Below the pieces are notes generated by a model that made no database searches, was not told where the DNA came from, and worked only from the letters and a program-made list of their open reading frames with translations. A DNA stretch of 38,392 nt from Gammaproteobacteria bacterium (lineage in GTDB: Bacteria > Pseudomonadota > Gammaproteobacteria > S144-34), in the NCBI GenBank assembly GCA_026989495.1, contig JALSJE010000137.1, positions 1 to 38,392 of the forward strand, given 5' to 3'. Positions 7,405 through 15,625 of the stretch are shown in pieces. The position numbers were made by a program, and so were the translations under genes. How positions within the stretch are numbered: the stretch's first letter is position 1; each line of letters begins with the position of its first letter.

Positions 7405-8363
7405 GCACCCTGCCCATCCTCGCCGTCCTCGGCGGCCTCGTCCTGCTGGTGGCGGGGGCCGACCGCTTCGTCACCGGCGCCGCCGCGCTGGCCCGCAACC
7501 TGGGCGTGGCCCCCATGGTGGTGGGCCTCACCATCGTGGGCTTCGGCACCTCGGCACCGGAGATGCTGGTCTCCGGGATCGCCGCCTGGCAGGGCAACCC
7601 CGGCCTGGGCATCGGCAACGCCCTGGGCTCGAACGTCACCAACATCGCCCTCATCATCGGCGCCACGGCGGTGCTGCGGCCGCTGCGGGTGCGCTCCCTC
7701 ACCCTGCGCCGCGAGCTCCCGGTGCTGATGGCGGTGACGCTCGCCGCCCTCGCCCTCATGGCCGACGGGCATCTGGGCCGGCTCGACGGGGCGCTGCTGA
7801 TGGGCGGGCTCGCCCTGCTGCTCTATGCGGTGCTGCTGCTCGCCCGGCGCGACCGCCGCGATCCCCTGGCCGCGGAGTTCGCGGCCGAGATGCCGGCGGC
7901 CATGCCCACGGGCCGGGCGCTCCTGTGGCTCGCCGCGGGGCTCGCGGGGCTGCTCATCGGCTCGCGCGTCCTGGTGTGGGGCGCGGTGGCCCTGGCCCAG
8001 GCCCTCGGGGTGAGCGACCTCGTGATCGGGCTCACGGTGGTGGCCGTCGGCACCAGCCTGCCGGAACTGGCGGCCTCGGTGGCCGGCGCCCTCAAGGGCG
8101 AGGACGACATTGCGGTCGGCAACGTCATCGGGTCAAATATGTTCAACCTGCTGGCGGTGCTGGGCCTGCCGGGCCTGATCCGCCCCGCGCCCTTCGAGCC
8201 GGCGGTGCTCACGCGCGACTTCCCGGTGCTGATCGCGCTGACGATCGCCCTCTTCGCGATGGCCTATGGCTTCCGCGGAGAGGGCCGCATCAACCGGTGG
8301 GAGGGCCTGCTGCTGCTGGCGGCCTTCGTCGCCTACGACTACACGCTCTATGCGGGGGGCTGA
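7401..8363 (+). CDS. Calcium/sodium antiporter of the CaCA family (YrbG-like)
   Basis: A 320-residue inner-membrane cation exchanger with about ten hydrophobic segments. Both alpha-repeats of the CaCA family are clear: [13 protein letters not shown] (about residues 48-60) with [16 protein letters not shown], and [13 protein letters not shown] with [16 protein letters not shown]. The GT(S)xPE acidic residues are the cation ligands. E. coli yrbG occupies the same place, just upstream of kdsD and divergent from mla, so this is the positional orthologue. The ATG at 7401 is chosen because it gives a normal short N-terminus and an ATGA overlap; the upstream in-frame start at 7332 lies inside the SDR gene. 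Confidence 0.92.
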   Translation: MSTLPILAVLGGLVLLVAGADRFVTGAAALARNLGVAPMVVGLTIVGFGTSAPEMLVSGIAAWQGNPGLGIGNALGSNVTNIALIIGATAVLRPLRVRSLTLRRELPVLMAVTLAALALMADGHLGRLDGALLMGGLALLLYAVLLLARRDRRDPLAAEFAAEMPAAMPTGRALLWLAAGLAGLLIGSRVLVWGAVALAQALGVSDLVIGLTVVAVGTSLPELAASVAGALKGEDDIAVGNVIGSNMFNLLAVLGLPGLIRPAPFEPAVLTRDFPVLIALTIALFAMAYGFRGEGRINRWEGLLLLAAFVAYDYTLYAGG

Positions 8364-8366
8364 GCG

Positions 8367-8576
8367 ATGCAGACCGAGGTCTTCCAGGTGCGAAACGTCC
8401 GCTGCCAGGGCTGCGTGACGGCCATCCGCGAGGGTCTCGCGGAGCTCGCCGGGGTGGACGAGGTGGAGGTCTCCATCGAGGAGGGCCGCGTGACCGTGCG
8501 CGGCCAGGGCCTGGAGCGGGCCCGCATCGCCGAGAAGCTCGCCGCCCTCGGCTACCCCGAGGCGCCCGCCGCCTGA
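8367..8576 (+). CDS. Small heavy-metal-associated (HMA) domain protein
   Basis: A 69-residue single-domain protein with the ferredoxin-like HMA fold signature. The metal-binding loop is [11 protein letters not shown] (Cys13 and Cys16), followed by [20 protein letters not shown] and a closing GYPEA. It resembles copper chaperones of the CopZ type, although the loop here is RCQGC rather than the canonical MxCxxC. It begins 3 bp after the exchanger stop and precedes kdsD. This gene is not part of the standard yrbG-kdsD junction. Metal specificity cannot be read from the sequence. Confidence 0.85.
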   Translation: MQTEVFQVRNVRCQGCVTAIREGLAELAGVDEVEVSIEEGRVTVRGQGLERARIAEKLAALGYPEAPAA

Positions 8577-8593
8577 ACGCCACCGCCGCATCC

Positions 8594-9565
8594 GTGAACG
8601 AGCCCGAGCTGCTGCGCCTGGCCCGCGCCGTCATCGAGACCGAGGCCGAGGCCGTGGCCGGGCTGGCCGCGCGCATCGACGCGAGCTTCGCCCGCGCCTG
8701 CCGCCACATGCTCGAATGCGAGGGGCGCGTGGTGGTGCTCGGCATGGGCAAGTCCGGCCACATCGGGGGCAAGATCGCCGCCACGCTGGCCAGCACCGGC
8801 ACGCCCGCCTTCTTCGTCCACCCGGGCGAGGCGAGCCACGGCGACCTCGGCATGATCACCCCCAAGGACGCCGTGCTCGCCATCTCCAACTCGGGCGAGA
8901 CCGAGGAGATCCTCACCATCCTGCCGCTCATCAAGCGGCTCGGCGTGCCGCTCATCGCCATGACCGGCAACCCCGCCTCGACGCTGGCGCGCGCGGCCAC
9001 CGTGCACATCGACGTGAGCGTGCCCCAGGAGGCCTGCCCCCTGGGGCTGGCGCCCACCGCCAGCACCACCGCCACGCTCGCCATGGGCGACGCGCTGGCC
9101 ATCGCCCTGCTGGAGGCGCGCGGCTTCACGGCCGAGGACTTCGCCCGCACCCACCCGGGCGGGCGCCTCGGCCGGCGGCTGCTGCTGCTCATCCGCGACA
9201 TCATGCACACGGGCGAGGCCGTCCCGCAGGTGCGCGCCGGCACGCTCCTGCGCGACGCCCTGGTCGAGATGACGCGCAAGGGGCTCGGCATGACCGCGGT
9301 GGTGGACGGCGAGGACCGCGTGCTCGGCATCTACACCGACGGCGACCTGCGGCGCAGCCTCGACCGCGGGGTGGACGTGCACACCACCCCTATCGAGGCC
9401 GTGATGACGCGCAACTGCAAGACGGTGGGCCCCGGGCTGCTCGCCGCCGAGGCGCTGCAGATCATGGAGGCGCACAAGATCAACGCCCTGCTGGTGGTGG
9501 AGGACGGCGACCGCCTCGTGGGCGCGCTCAACATGCACGACCTGCTCCGGGCGGGGGTGCTCTGA
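8594..9565 (+). CDS. kdsD: KdsD, D-arabinose-5-phosphate isomerase
   Basis: Converts ribulose-5-phosphate to arabinose-5-phosphate, the first committed step toward Kdo in LPS. The 323-residue product has an N-terminal SIS domain (about 44-175) with [22 protein letters not shown], the [13 protein letters not shown] block and [11 protein letters not shown], then two CBS domains (about 205-320; [35 protein letters not shown]). I chose the GTG at 8594, since the protein then starts close to the family N-terminus. No clear Shine-Dalgarno is seen, and an alternative CTG overlapping the HMA stop is possible. Confidence 0.94.
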   Translation: MNEPELLRLARAVIETEAEAVAGLAARIDASFARACRHMLECEGRVVVLGMGKSGHIGGKIAATLASTGTPAFFVHPGEASHGDLGMITPKDAVLAISNSGETEEILTILPLIKRLGVPLIAMTGNPASTLARAATVHIDVSVPQEACPLGLAPTASTTATLAMGDALAIALLEARGFTAEDFARTHPGGRLGRRLLLLIRDIMHTGEAVPQVRAGTLLRDALVEMTRKGLGMTAVVDGEDRVLGIYTDGDLRRSLDRGVDVHTTPIEAVMTRNCKTVGPGLLAAEALQIMEAHKINALLVVEDGDRLVGALNMHDLLRAGVL

Positions 9566-9578
9566 GGAAAGGCGAGGC

Positions 9579-10103
9579 GTGGACGAGATCCTGCAGCGCG
9601 CGGCCCGTATCCGCCTGGTGGTCTTCGACGTGGACGGCGTGCTCACCGACGGCAGCCTCTTCCTCGGCGACGGTGGCGAGGAATACAAGGCCTTCCACTC
9701 CCGCGACGGCCACGGCATGAAGATGCTGCAGGAGGCGGGCGTGGAGCTCGCCGTCATCACCGGGCGCACCTCCAGGGTGGTCGAGCACCGCATGGCGAGC
9801 CTCGGCATCGAGCACGTCTTCCAGGGCCAGCAGGACAAGCTCCCGGCCTTCGAGGCCCTGGTCGCGCGCCTGGGGCTCGCGCCCGCCGAGTGCGCCTACG
9901 TGGGCGACGACGTGGTGGATCTCCCCGTCATGCGGCGGGTGGGGCTCGCCATCGCGGTGCAGGACGCCCACCCCCTCGTGGTGCGTCACGCCCACTGGCA
10001 GACCCCGAGCCCCGGCGGACGCGGCGCGGCCCGCGACGTGTGCGAGCTCATCCTCGAGGCCCGGGGCGAGCTCGAGCGGATGCTCGCGCGTTACCTGGCA
10101 TGA
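9579..10103 (+). CDS. kdsC: KdsC, 3-deoxy-D-manno-octulosonate 8-phosphate phosphatase
   Basis: HAD-family phosphatase (C0 type, no cap domain) that releases Kdo from Kdo-8-phosphate. The 174-residue product shows motif I VVFDVDGVLTDG with nucleophile Asp17 and Asp19, SRDGHGMKMLQEAGVELAVITGR (motif II region), the QQDKLPAF lysine, and YVGDDVVDLPVM (motif III/IV). The GTG start at 9579 follows an AGGAAAGG-like ribosome site. The gene ends in a 4-bp overlap with lptC and works directly downstream of KdsD in the same pathway. Confidence 0.95.
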   Translation: MDEILQRAARIRLVVFDVDGVLTDGSLFLGDGGEEYKAFHSRDGHGMKMLQEAGVELAVITGRTSRVVEHRMASLGIEHVFQGQQDKLPAFEALVARLGLAPAECAYVGDDVVDLPVMRRVGLAIAVQDAHPLVVRHAHWQTPSPGGRGAARDVCELILEARGELERMLARYLA

Positions 10104-10657
10104 GGCGCCTCGGCCTGCTGCTGGTCCCGCTCCTGGGCGCCGCCGCGGTGCTGGCGGCCCTGTGGCTGCGCGAGCGCGCCGCCCCGCCGCCGGGCGCGGC
10201 GCCCACGGGCGCGGCCGCGCCCGTGCGGGACTGGTATGCGAGCGGGCTCGAGGGCTGGGTCCACGGGGCGGACGGCGCGCTGCGCCACCACCTCGAGGCC
10301 CGTGCGGCGGAAGGCTTCACGGACGGGAGCCTGCGCATGCAGGACCCCCGCCTGGAACTGCGCACCCGCGGCGGCGGACGCTGGCGCCTCAGCGCGCGCG
10401 CGGCGCGCGCGCACGGTGGGCGCGTGGTCCTGGAGGGAGACGTGGACGCCCGGCGCGTGGCCGGGCGGCGCCCGCTGCGCCTGCGCACCGAACGCCTGGT
10501 GGCCGAGCCCGGGCGCGACTACGTGGAGACCGACCTGCCCGTCCTGGTCTCGGCGCCGCGCATGCGCACCGAGGCCGTGGGCATGCGCGCCTGGCTGGAT
10601 CGCGACCGCATCGAGCTGCTGCGGGAGGTGAGGAGCCGCTATGGGCCGCGGGGCTGA
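10100..10657 (+). CDS. lptC: LptC, inner-membrane LPS transport protein
   Basis: Bitopic protein of the LptB2FGC complex that passes LPS to LptA. The 185-residue product has an N-terminal membrane anchor (about residues 5-22, GLLLVPLLGAAAVLAALWLR), a Pro/Ala-rich linker and a periplasmic beta-jellyroll region (DWYASGLEGWVHGADG through RMRTEAVGMRA). The start is set by the ATGA overlap with kdsC. The 3' end overlaps lptA by 17 bp. A run of alternating CG dinucleotides at about 10392-10412 encodes an Ala/Arg-rich stretch. Confidence 0.9.
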   Translation: MRRLGLLLVPLLGAAAVLAALWLRERAAPPPGAAPTGAAAPVRDWYASGLEGWVHGADGALRHHLEARAAEGFTDGSLRMQDPRLELRTRGGGRWRLSARAARAHGGRVVLEGDVDARRVAGRRPLRLRTERLVAEPGRDYVETDLPVLVSAPRMRTEAVGMRAWLDRDRIELLREVRSRYGPRG

Positions 10658-11165
10658 GAGCCTCCTGGCCGGCGCGGGCCTGGCGCTGGCGCTCGCCGCG
10701 ACGGGGGTCGGGGCCGCACCGCCCGATGAGCCCGTGCACGTGGAGGCCGACCGGGCCGAGCTGGACGAGCGCCGCGGCATCGGCGTCTACACCGGCCGGG
10801 TGCGGCTGCGCCAGGGCCGCCTGCAGGCGGCCGGAGCGCGCCTGACGCTGCATACCGACGCCGAGGGGCGCCTGGTACGCGCCGTGCTCACGGGCGCTCC
10901 CGCCACCTGCCGGCGCGCGCCCGTGGCGGGGGAGAAGCGGGCCATGGAGTGCCGCGCCCGGCGCCTGGAGTTCTACCCGGCGCAGGACCGGCTCGTGCTC
11001 ACGGGCGCGGCGGAGCTGCGGCAGGGGCCCAACCTGTTCCGCAGCGAGCACATCGTCTATGACCTCGCGCGCGAGCTGGTGCAGGCGGACCCGGGCGCGG
11101 CCGGGGGCGGGCGCGTGCGCGTCACCATCGAGCCCCGGCGCGGGCAGGAGCGCGCACCGCAGTGA
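10641..11165 (+). CDS. lptA: LptA, periplasmic LPS bridge protein
   Basis: Periplasmic OstA-like protein whose jellyroll polymer bridges LptC and LptD for LPS transport. The 174-residue product has a signal peptide (about residues 1-25, [18 protein letters not shown]). The OstA domain then begins [28 protein letters not shown] and contains [26 protein letters not shown]. The ATG lies inside lptC (17-bp overlap) and the stop overlaps the lptB GTG, so the three genes form one coupled unit. Confidence 0.93.
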   Translation: MGRGAESLLAGAGLALALAATGVGAAPPDEPVHVEADRAELDERRGIGVYTGRVRLRQGRLQAAGARLTLHTDAEGRLVRAVLTGAPATCRRAPVAGEKRAMECRARRLEFYPAQDRLVLTGAAELRQGPNLFRSEHIVYDLARELVQADPGAAGGGRVRVTIEPRRGQERAPQ

Positions 11166-11908
11166 GCGCTCCGCCGGCCGCCGGCTACCGCCTCGCCGCC
11201 GAGGGGCTCGTCAAGCGCTACCGGCGGCGCACGGTGGTGGACGGGGTGAGCCTCCACGTCCAGCCCGGGGAGGTGGTGGGGCTGCTCGGTCCCAACGGCG
11301 CCGGCAAGACCACCTGCTTCTACATGATCGTCGGGCTGGAGCGCGCGGATGCGGGCCGCATCCTGCTGGACGGGCGCGACGTCACCCGCGAGCCCCTCCA
11401 CCGCCGGGCCCGGGCCGGCATCGGCTACCTGCCCCAGGAGGCCTCGGTGTTCCGGCGCCTGACGGTGCTCGAGAACGTGCTCGCGGTGCTGGAGCTCCAG
11501 CCGGGCCTCGACGAGGACGCGCGGCGGGAGCGCGCCGAGGCGCTCCTCCACGAGCTCCAGATCGGCCACCTGCGAGACAGCCCGGGGCTCTCCCTCTCCG
11601 GCGGCGAGCGCCGGCGCGTGGAGATCGCGCGCGCGCTGGCGGCCGAGCCGCGCTACATGCTGCTCGACGAGCCCTTCGCGGGCGTGGATCCCCTCTCGGT
11701 GATCGACATCCAGCGCCTCATCGGCCACCTCACCGACCGCGGGCTGGGGGTGCTGGTGACCGACCACAATGTGCGCGAGACCCTGCGCATCTGCACCCGC
11801 GCCTACATTTTGACCGACGGCCGGATCCTGGCCGAGGGCGAGCCCGCCGCCCTGGTCGAGGACCCCCGGGTGCGCCAGGCCTACCTGGGCGAGCATTTCC
11901 GCCTATGA
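11162..11908 (+). CDS. lptB: LptB, ATPase of the LPS export ABC transporter
   Basis: Cytoplasmic ATPase powering LPS extraction by LptB2FG. The 248-residue product carries Walker A GPNGAGKT (residues 43-50) and Q-loop [14 protein letters not shown]. The signature [16 protein letters not shown] is followed by Walker [14 protein letters not shown] and the switch histidine in [10 protein letters not shown], a block very characteristic of LptB. The start is GTG, in a GTGA overlap with lptA. It is the last gene before the structured spacer upstream of rpoN. Confidence 0.96.
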   Translation: MSAPPAAGYRLAAEGLVKRYRRRTVVDGVSLHVQPGEVVGLLGPNGAGKTTCFYMIVGLERADAGRILLDGRDVTREPLHRRARAGIGYLPQEASVFRRLTVLENVLAVLELQPGLDEDARRERAEALLHELQIGHLRDSPGLSLSGGERRRVEIARALAAEPRYMLLDEPFAGVDPLSVIDIQRLIGHLTDRGLGVLVTDHNVRETLRICTRAYILTDGRILAEGEPAALVEDPRVRQAYLGEHFRL

Positions 11909-11917
11909 GCCTGCCCT

Positions 11918-12176
11918 AGCCCGGATGTCGCACCAGGACGGCTGCCGGCATGAGGCAACGCAGGGCCGCCCGGAGAAAGCCGGGTGTGCGGCATGCGCGC
12001 TTCGAGGGGACGGCTTGCGCCTGCCGGCAGCCTGCCCCGGCCCTTGCGGCTTTTCGCTCGCGCCCGCTGGGTCTTCGCCCGGGCCGTAGTCCCCGTTACG
12101 GCCCGGGCTCCAGACCGGCGCGGGCGCGGCTGCAAAGGCCGCCATCATCCGGGGCCCCTGATGCGACATCCGGGCT
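11918..12176. repeat. Nested palindromic element between lptB and rpoN, bounded by 15-bp inverted repeats
   Basis: This is the only gene-free stretch of more than 300 bp (11909-12333). Perfect 15-bp inverted repeats, AGCCCGGATGTCGCA at 11918-11932 and its complement at 12162-12176, flank three further palindromes. (a) An 11-bp perfect inverted repeat, GGCTGCCGGCA at 11940-11950 with 12022-12032. (b) Within it, CCCGG/CCGGG at 11969-11984. (c) A perfect 12-bp stem, GCCCGGGCCGTA at 12077-12088 with 12097-12108, around an 8-nt loop. Stem (c) extends outward with GGTCT/AGACC and CGCCCGC/GCGGGCG (to 12061 and 12126). The CCCGGATG-type ends resemble REP sequences. No T-tract follows, and no coding potential is apparent. 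Confidence 0.7.
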
Positions 12177-12193
12177 GGACGCGGCGGGCTTCC

Positions 12194-12222
12194 TGCCTGG
12201 CCACCGGGAAATGCAGTAGAAT
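12194..12222 (+). promoter_or_regulatory. Possible sigma-70 promoter for rpoN
   Basis: A -10-like hexamer TAGAAT at 12217-12222 lies 17 bp after a poor -35 (TGCCTG, 12194-12199), about 110 bp upstream of the rpoN start and just outside the palindromic element. This is the most AT-rich short patch in the spacer. It is a weak motif match only. Confidence 0.3.
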
Positions 12223-12333
12223 CGCGCAAGGGGAACGGCACGCGCAGCGCGCCTCGAGGGAAGCAGCCGGCGGAGCAGGTCCGCAGACGGCCTGCCCGGC
12301 CCGGGCCCGCCGAAGCCAAGCAGGATCCGCACC

Positions 12334-13848
12334 GTGGCGGCCATGAAGCAATCCATCCAGCTGCGGCTGGGGCAGCAGCTCACGATGACGCCCCAGCTCC
12401 AGCAGGCCATCCGCCTGCTGCAGCTCTCCACCGTCGAGCTGCAGCTCGAGGTCCAGCAGGCCCTCGAGTCGAACCCCATGCTCGAGGTGATCGAGGAGGG
12501 CGAGGAGGAGGGGGCGGAGGCACCGGAAGCCGCGGCGGAGCCGCTGGAGGCGGGCGGAGGCGACGGCGAGGCCCTGGCCGGCGAGGCCGGCGGCGAGGGC
12601 CTCAGCGAGCTGCCCGCCGCGGGCGAGGCCGAGGCCATCCCGGAGGAGCTCCCGGTCGACAGCGCCTGGGAGGACGTCTACGACAACGCCTGGCTCCCGG
12701 CGGCGGGGACGGCCGAGGCCGAGGAGCGCGAAGGCAACGACGTGCGCGGGGCGAGCGCCGAGACCCTGCGCGAGCACCTCCTGTGGCAGCTCAACCTCAC
12801 CCCCTTCAGCGAGACCGATGCCGCCATCGCGCTCGCCCTCATCGACGCCATCGACGACGACGGCTACCTGAGCGTGCCGCTGGAGGAGATCCGCCAGGGG
12901 CTCGCCCCCGAGCTGGAGGTGGAGCCGGCCGAGATCGAGGCGGTGCTGCACCGCATCCAGCGCTTCGATCCGGTGGGTGTGGGCGCGCGTGACCTGCGCG
13001 AGTGCCTGCTGGTGCAGCTCACCCAGCTCCCGGAAGGCACCCCCTGGCGCGCCGAGGCCATGCGGCTGGTGGACCAGCACCTCGACCTCCTCGCCGGCCA
13101 CGACCACGTCCAGCTCCGGCGCCGCCTGCGCCTCGACGAGGATGCCCTGCGCGAGGTCGTCACCCTCATCCGCAGCCTCAACCCGCGCCCGGGCTCCGCC
13201 CTGCCCGGCCCCGAGCCGGAGTACATCGTCCCGGACGTGTTCGTGCGCAAGCAGCGTGGCGTCTGGCGCGTGGAGCTCAACCCGGAGGCGCTGCCGCGCC
13301 TGCGCATCAACCCACAGTACGCCGCGCTGGTGCGCCGCGCCGACCACAGCGAGGACAACGCCTACCTGCGCTCGCACCTGCAGGAGGCGCGCTGGTTCCT
13401 CAAGAGCCTGCAGAGCCGCAACGAGACGCTGCTCAAGGTGGCGACCTGCATCGTCGAGCGCCAGCGCGCCTTCCTCGAGTACGGTGAGGAGGCCATGAAG
13501 CCCATGGTGCTGCGCGACGTGGCCGAGGCGGTGGGCATGCACGAGTCCACCATCTCGCGCGTCACCACCCAGAAGTACATGCACACCCCGCGCGGCATCT
13601 ACGAGTTCAAGTACTTCTTCTCCAGCCACGTGGGCACGACCGACGGGGGCGAATGCTCGGCCACCGCCATCCGCGCCATGATCCGCAAGCTCATCGCCGC
13701 CGAGGACCCCCGCCGGCCGCTGAGCGACAGCAAGATCGCCCAGCTCCTGCGCGAGCGCGAGGGCATCAACGTCGCCCGGCGCACGGTGGCCAAGTATCGC
13801 GAGTCCATGGCCATCCCCCCGTCCAACGAACGCAGACGGCTGGTCTGA
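12334..13848 (+). CDS. rpoN: RpoN, RNA polymerase sigma-54 factor
   Basis: Alternative sigma factor for -24/-12 promoters. Region I is the Gln/Leu-rich [20 protein letters not shown] segment, region II is strongly acidic (about residues 50-125), followed by the core-binding domain. A helix-turn-helix ([20 protein letters not shown]) and the RpoN box ([17 protein letters not shown]) lie near the C-terminus. Two starts are possible. The GTG at 12334 (504 residues) has AGGAT at 12322-12326, 7 nt upstream. The ATG at 12343 (501 residues) gives the N-terminus usual in homologues but sits 16 nt from that site. The GTG is preferred on spacing. It heads the rpoN-hpf-ptsN-hprK-rapZ-PTS cluster. Confidence 0.95.
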   Translation: MAAMKQSIQLRLGQQLTMTPQLQQAIRLLQLSTVELQLEVQQALESNPMLEVIEEGEEEGAEAPEAAAEPLEAGGGDGEALAGEAGGEGLSELPAAGEAEAIPEELPVDSAWEDVYDNAWLPAAGTAEAEEREGNDVRGASAETLREHLLWQLNLTPFSETDAAIALALIDAIDDDGYLSVPLEEIRQGLAPELEVEPAEIEAVLHRIQRFDPVGVGARDLRECLLVQLTQLPEGTPWRAEAMRLVDQHLDLLAGHDHVQLRRRLRLDEDALREVVTLIRSLNPRPGSALPGPEPEYIVPDVFVRKQRGVWRVELNPEALPRLRINPQYAALVRRADHSEDNAYLRSHLQEARWFLKSLQSRNETLLKVATCIVERQRAFLEYGEEAMKPMVLRDVAEAVGMHESTISRVTTQKYMHTPRGIYEFKYFFSSHVGTTDGGECSATAIRAMIRKLIAAEDPRRPLSDSKIAQLLREREGINVARRTVAKYRESMAIPPSNERRRLV

Positions 13849-13864
13849 CGAGGAGACCGCACCC

Positions 13865-14158
13865 ATGCAGATAGAGCTCACTGGACGTCACGTGGACATC
13901 ACCCCCGCCCTGCGCGACTACGTGACCGAGAAGCTCGCGCGCATCGACCGCCATCACGCGCCCGACGGCCACGTGCACGTGATCCTCAGCGTCGAGAAGC
14001 TGCGCCACAAGGCCGAGGCCACACTCCATGCCGCCGGCCACGACCTCTACGCCGACGCGACCGAGGAGGACATGTACGCCGCCATCGACGCCATGGTGGA
14101 CCGCCTCGACCGCCAGCTCGGCAAGCTCAAGGGCAAGCTCCATGACCGGCGCGCCTGA
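13865..14158 (+). CDS. hpf: HPF, ribosome hibernation promoting factor (short form)
   Basis: A 97-residue protein of the short HPF/YfiA family, which binds the 30S decoding region during hibernation and promotes 100S dimers. Family features are MQIELTGRHVDITPALRDYV, the basic helix face (EKLARIDRHH), VILSVEKLRHKAEATLHAAG and a long closing helix (YAAIDAMVDRLDRQLGKLKGKLHD). The length fits short HPF rather than long HPF with a C-terminal dimerisation domain. It starts 16 bp after rpoN, with a GAGGAGA ribosome site, and overlaps ptsN by 17 bp. Confidence 0.95.
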   Translation: MQIELTGRHVDITPALRDYVTEKLARIDRHHAPDGHVHVILSVEKLRHKAEATLHAAGHDLYADATEEDMYAAIDAMVDRLDRQLGKLKGKLHDRRA

Positions 14159-14657
14159 GCCCGAGCCCCGAGAGGCCGCGGGCGTGCGCCTGGGCGAGCT
14201 GCTGGCGCCCGAGCGCGTCGCCTGCAACCTCCACGCGGCCAGCAAGAAGCGGGCGCTGGAGCTGGTGAGCGAGCTGCTGGCCTCGAGCGCGCCTTCGCTC
14301 TCGCAGACCGCGGTCTTCGAGAGCCTCATCGGGCGCGAGCGCCTCGGCAGCACCGGCCTGGGCCACGGCGTGGCCATCCCGCACGCGCGCATGCGGGGGA
14401 CACCGCACGCGGTGGCCGCCTTCGTCAAGCTCGACCAGGCAGTGGACTACGACGCCACCGACGAGCTCCCGGTGGACCTGCTCTTCGCCCTGCTCGTGCC
14501 CGAGCACTACACCAACGAGCACCTCGCCCTGCTGGCGCTCGTCGCGCGCATGTTCAGCGACCCGGAGCTGCGCCGCCGGCTGCGCGAGGCGGCGAGCAGC
14601 CAGCGCGCCTACGAGCTGCTCACGCGCTGGCCGCAAGAGCATCCCGCCGGGACATGA
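14142..14657 (+). CDS. ptsN: PtsN, nitrogen-regulatory PTS EIIA protein
   Basis: EIIA-Ntr, a phosphoryl-acceptor regulator of the nitrogen PTS that in relatives controls potassium transport, sensor kinases and related targets. The 171-residue product has the EIIA type-2 fold with the active-site motif GLGHGVAIPHAR (phosphorylated His81 by the family rule) and VDLLFALLVPEHYTNEHLALLALVARMFSD. The ATG at 14142 is chosen; the upstream in-frame start at 14028 lies deep in hpf. It overlaps hpf by 17 bp and hprK by 4 bp. Confidence 0.94.
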   Translation: MTGAPEPEPREAAGVRLGELLAPERVACNLHAASKKRALELVSELLASSAPSLSQTAVFESLIGRERLGSTGLGHGVAIPHARMRGTPHAVAAFVKLDQAVDYDATDELPVDLLFALLVPEHYTNEHLALLALVARMFSDPELRRRLREAASSQRAYELLTRWPQEHPAGT

Positions 14658-15625
14658 CCGCCCCCCTCACCGCCGGCGACCTCTACAAGGCGCTGCGCCG
14701 GCGGCTGGGGCTGCGCTGGGTGGCCGGCCGCGCCGGCGAAGGCCGCACCATCGGGGCCGAGGGCGATCCCGAGAGCGCGGCGCTGCTGGTGGGCCCCCTC
14801 AACTTCATCACCCCCAACCGCATCCAGGTGCTGGGCGCGCGCGAGCTGCGCTATCTGGCCAGCCTCGGACGCGGCTCGCGCGAGGAAGCCCTCGGGCGCC
14901 TGTTCGGTGAGGCGGCCGCGGTGGTGGTGGTGGCCGACGGCGAGCAGCCGCCCGAGGACCTGGCGCAGGCGGCCGAGGCCCAGGCCACTCCCCTGCTCAG
15001 CTCGCGCCTGCCGGCGCAGCAGCTCGTGGGCAACCTCCGCTATTACCTCTCCCACCTGCTGTCGAAGAAGATCACCCTTCACGGCGTGTTCATGGAGGTG
15101 ATGGGCATCGGCGTGCTCATCACGGGCGAGTCCGCCGTGGGCAAGAGCGAGCTGGCGCTGGAGCTCATCACGCGCGGCCACCGGCTGGTGGCGGACGACG
15201 CCCCCGAGTTCGCGCGCGTGGCGCCCGACATCCTGAGCGGCACCTGCCCCGAGGTGCTGCGCGACTTCCTCGAGGTGCGGGGCCTGGGCGTGCTCAACAT
15301 CCGCGCCATGTATGGCGACCGCGCCATCAAGCGCACCAAGTACCTGCGGCTCATCGTGCGGCTCGTGCCCATGGACGACCCGCGCGCCCGGCAGGCCAAC
15401 CGCCTCGAGAGCAGCCGCCGCATCCGCCGCATCCTGGGGGTGCAGGTGCCGGAGATCACCATCCCGGTGGCCCCCGGGCGCAACATCGCGGTGCTGGTGG
15501 AGGCGGCGGTGCAGGACCACATCCTGCGCAGCGAGGGCTACGATGCGGCCAAGGCCTTCGCCGCCCGCCAGCGGCGCGCCATCGAGCAGGAGAGCGAGGC
15601 CGAGCGGGGCGGGGCCGGCACATGA
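14654..15625 (+). CDS. hprK: HprK, HPr kinase/phosphorylase
   Basis: Phosphorylates or dephosphorylates HPr on its regulatory serine. The 323-residue product has an N-terminal domain with LLVGPLNFITPNRIQVLG and a C-terminal kinase domain. That domain has the conserved HGV (His143), Walker A GESAVGKS (158-165), HRLVADDAPEF (the VADD pair) and the HPrK signature LEVRGLGVLNIRAMYG. Its HPr partner in the same operon keeps Ser46. Enteric bacteria lack hprK; its presence here matches other proteobacteria with a regulatory, transport-free PTS. Coupled by 4-bp overlaps on both sides. Confidence 0.95.
   Translation: MTAPLTAGDLYKALRRRLGLRWVAGRAGEGRTIGAEGDPESAALLVGPLNFITPNRIQVLGARELRYLASLGRGSREEALGRLFGEAAAVVVVADGEQPPEDLAQAAEAQATPLLSSRLPAQQLVGNLRYYLSHLLSKKITLHGVFMEVMGIGVLITGESAVGKSELALELITRGHRLVADDAPEFARVAPDILSGTCPEVLRDFLEVRGLGVLNIRAMYGDRAIKRTKYLRLIVRLVPMDDPRARQANRLESSRRIRRILGVQVPEITIPVAPGRNIAVLVEAAVQDHILRSEGYDAAKAFAARQRRAIEQESEAERGGAGT

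Noticed and set aside
12077-12108. The 12-bp perfect stem as a rho-independent terminator of lptB
   Set aside because: No T-tract follows on either strand; it is better treated as part of the palindromic element.
12145-13881. Minus-strand frame of 578 codons opposite rpoN
   Set aside because: Antisense shadow of a clearly recognisable sigma-54 gene.
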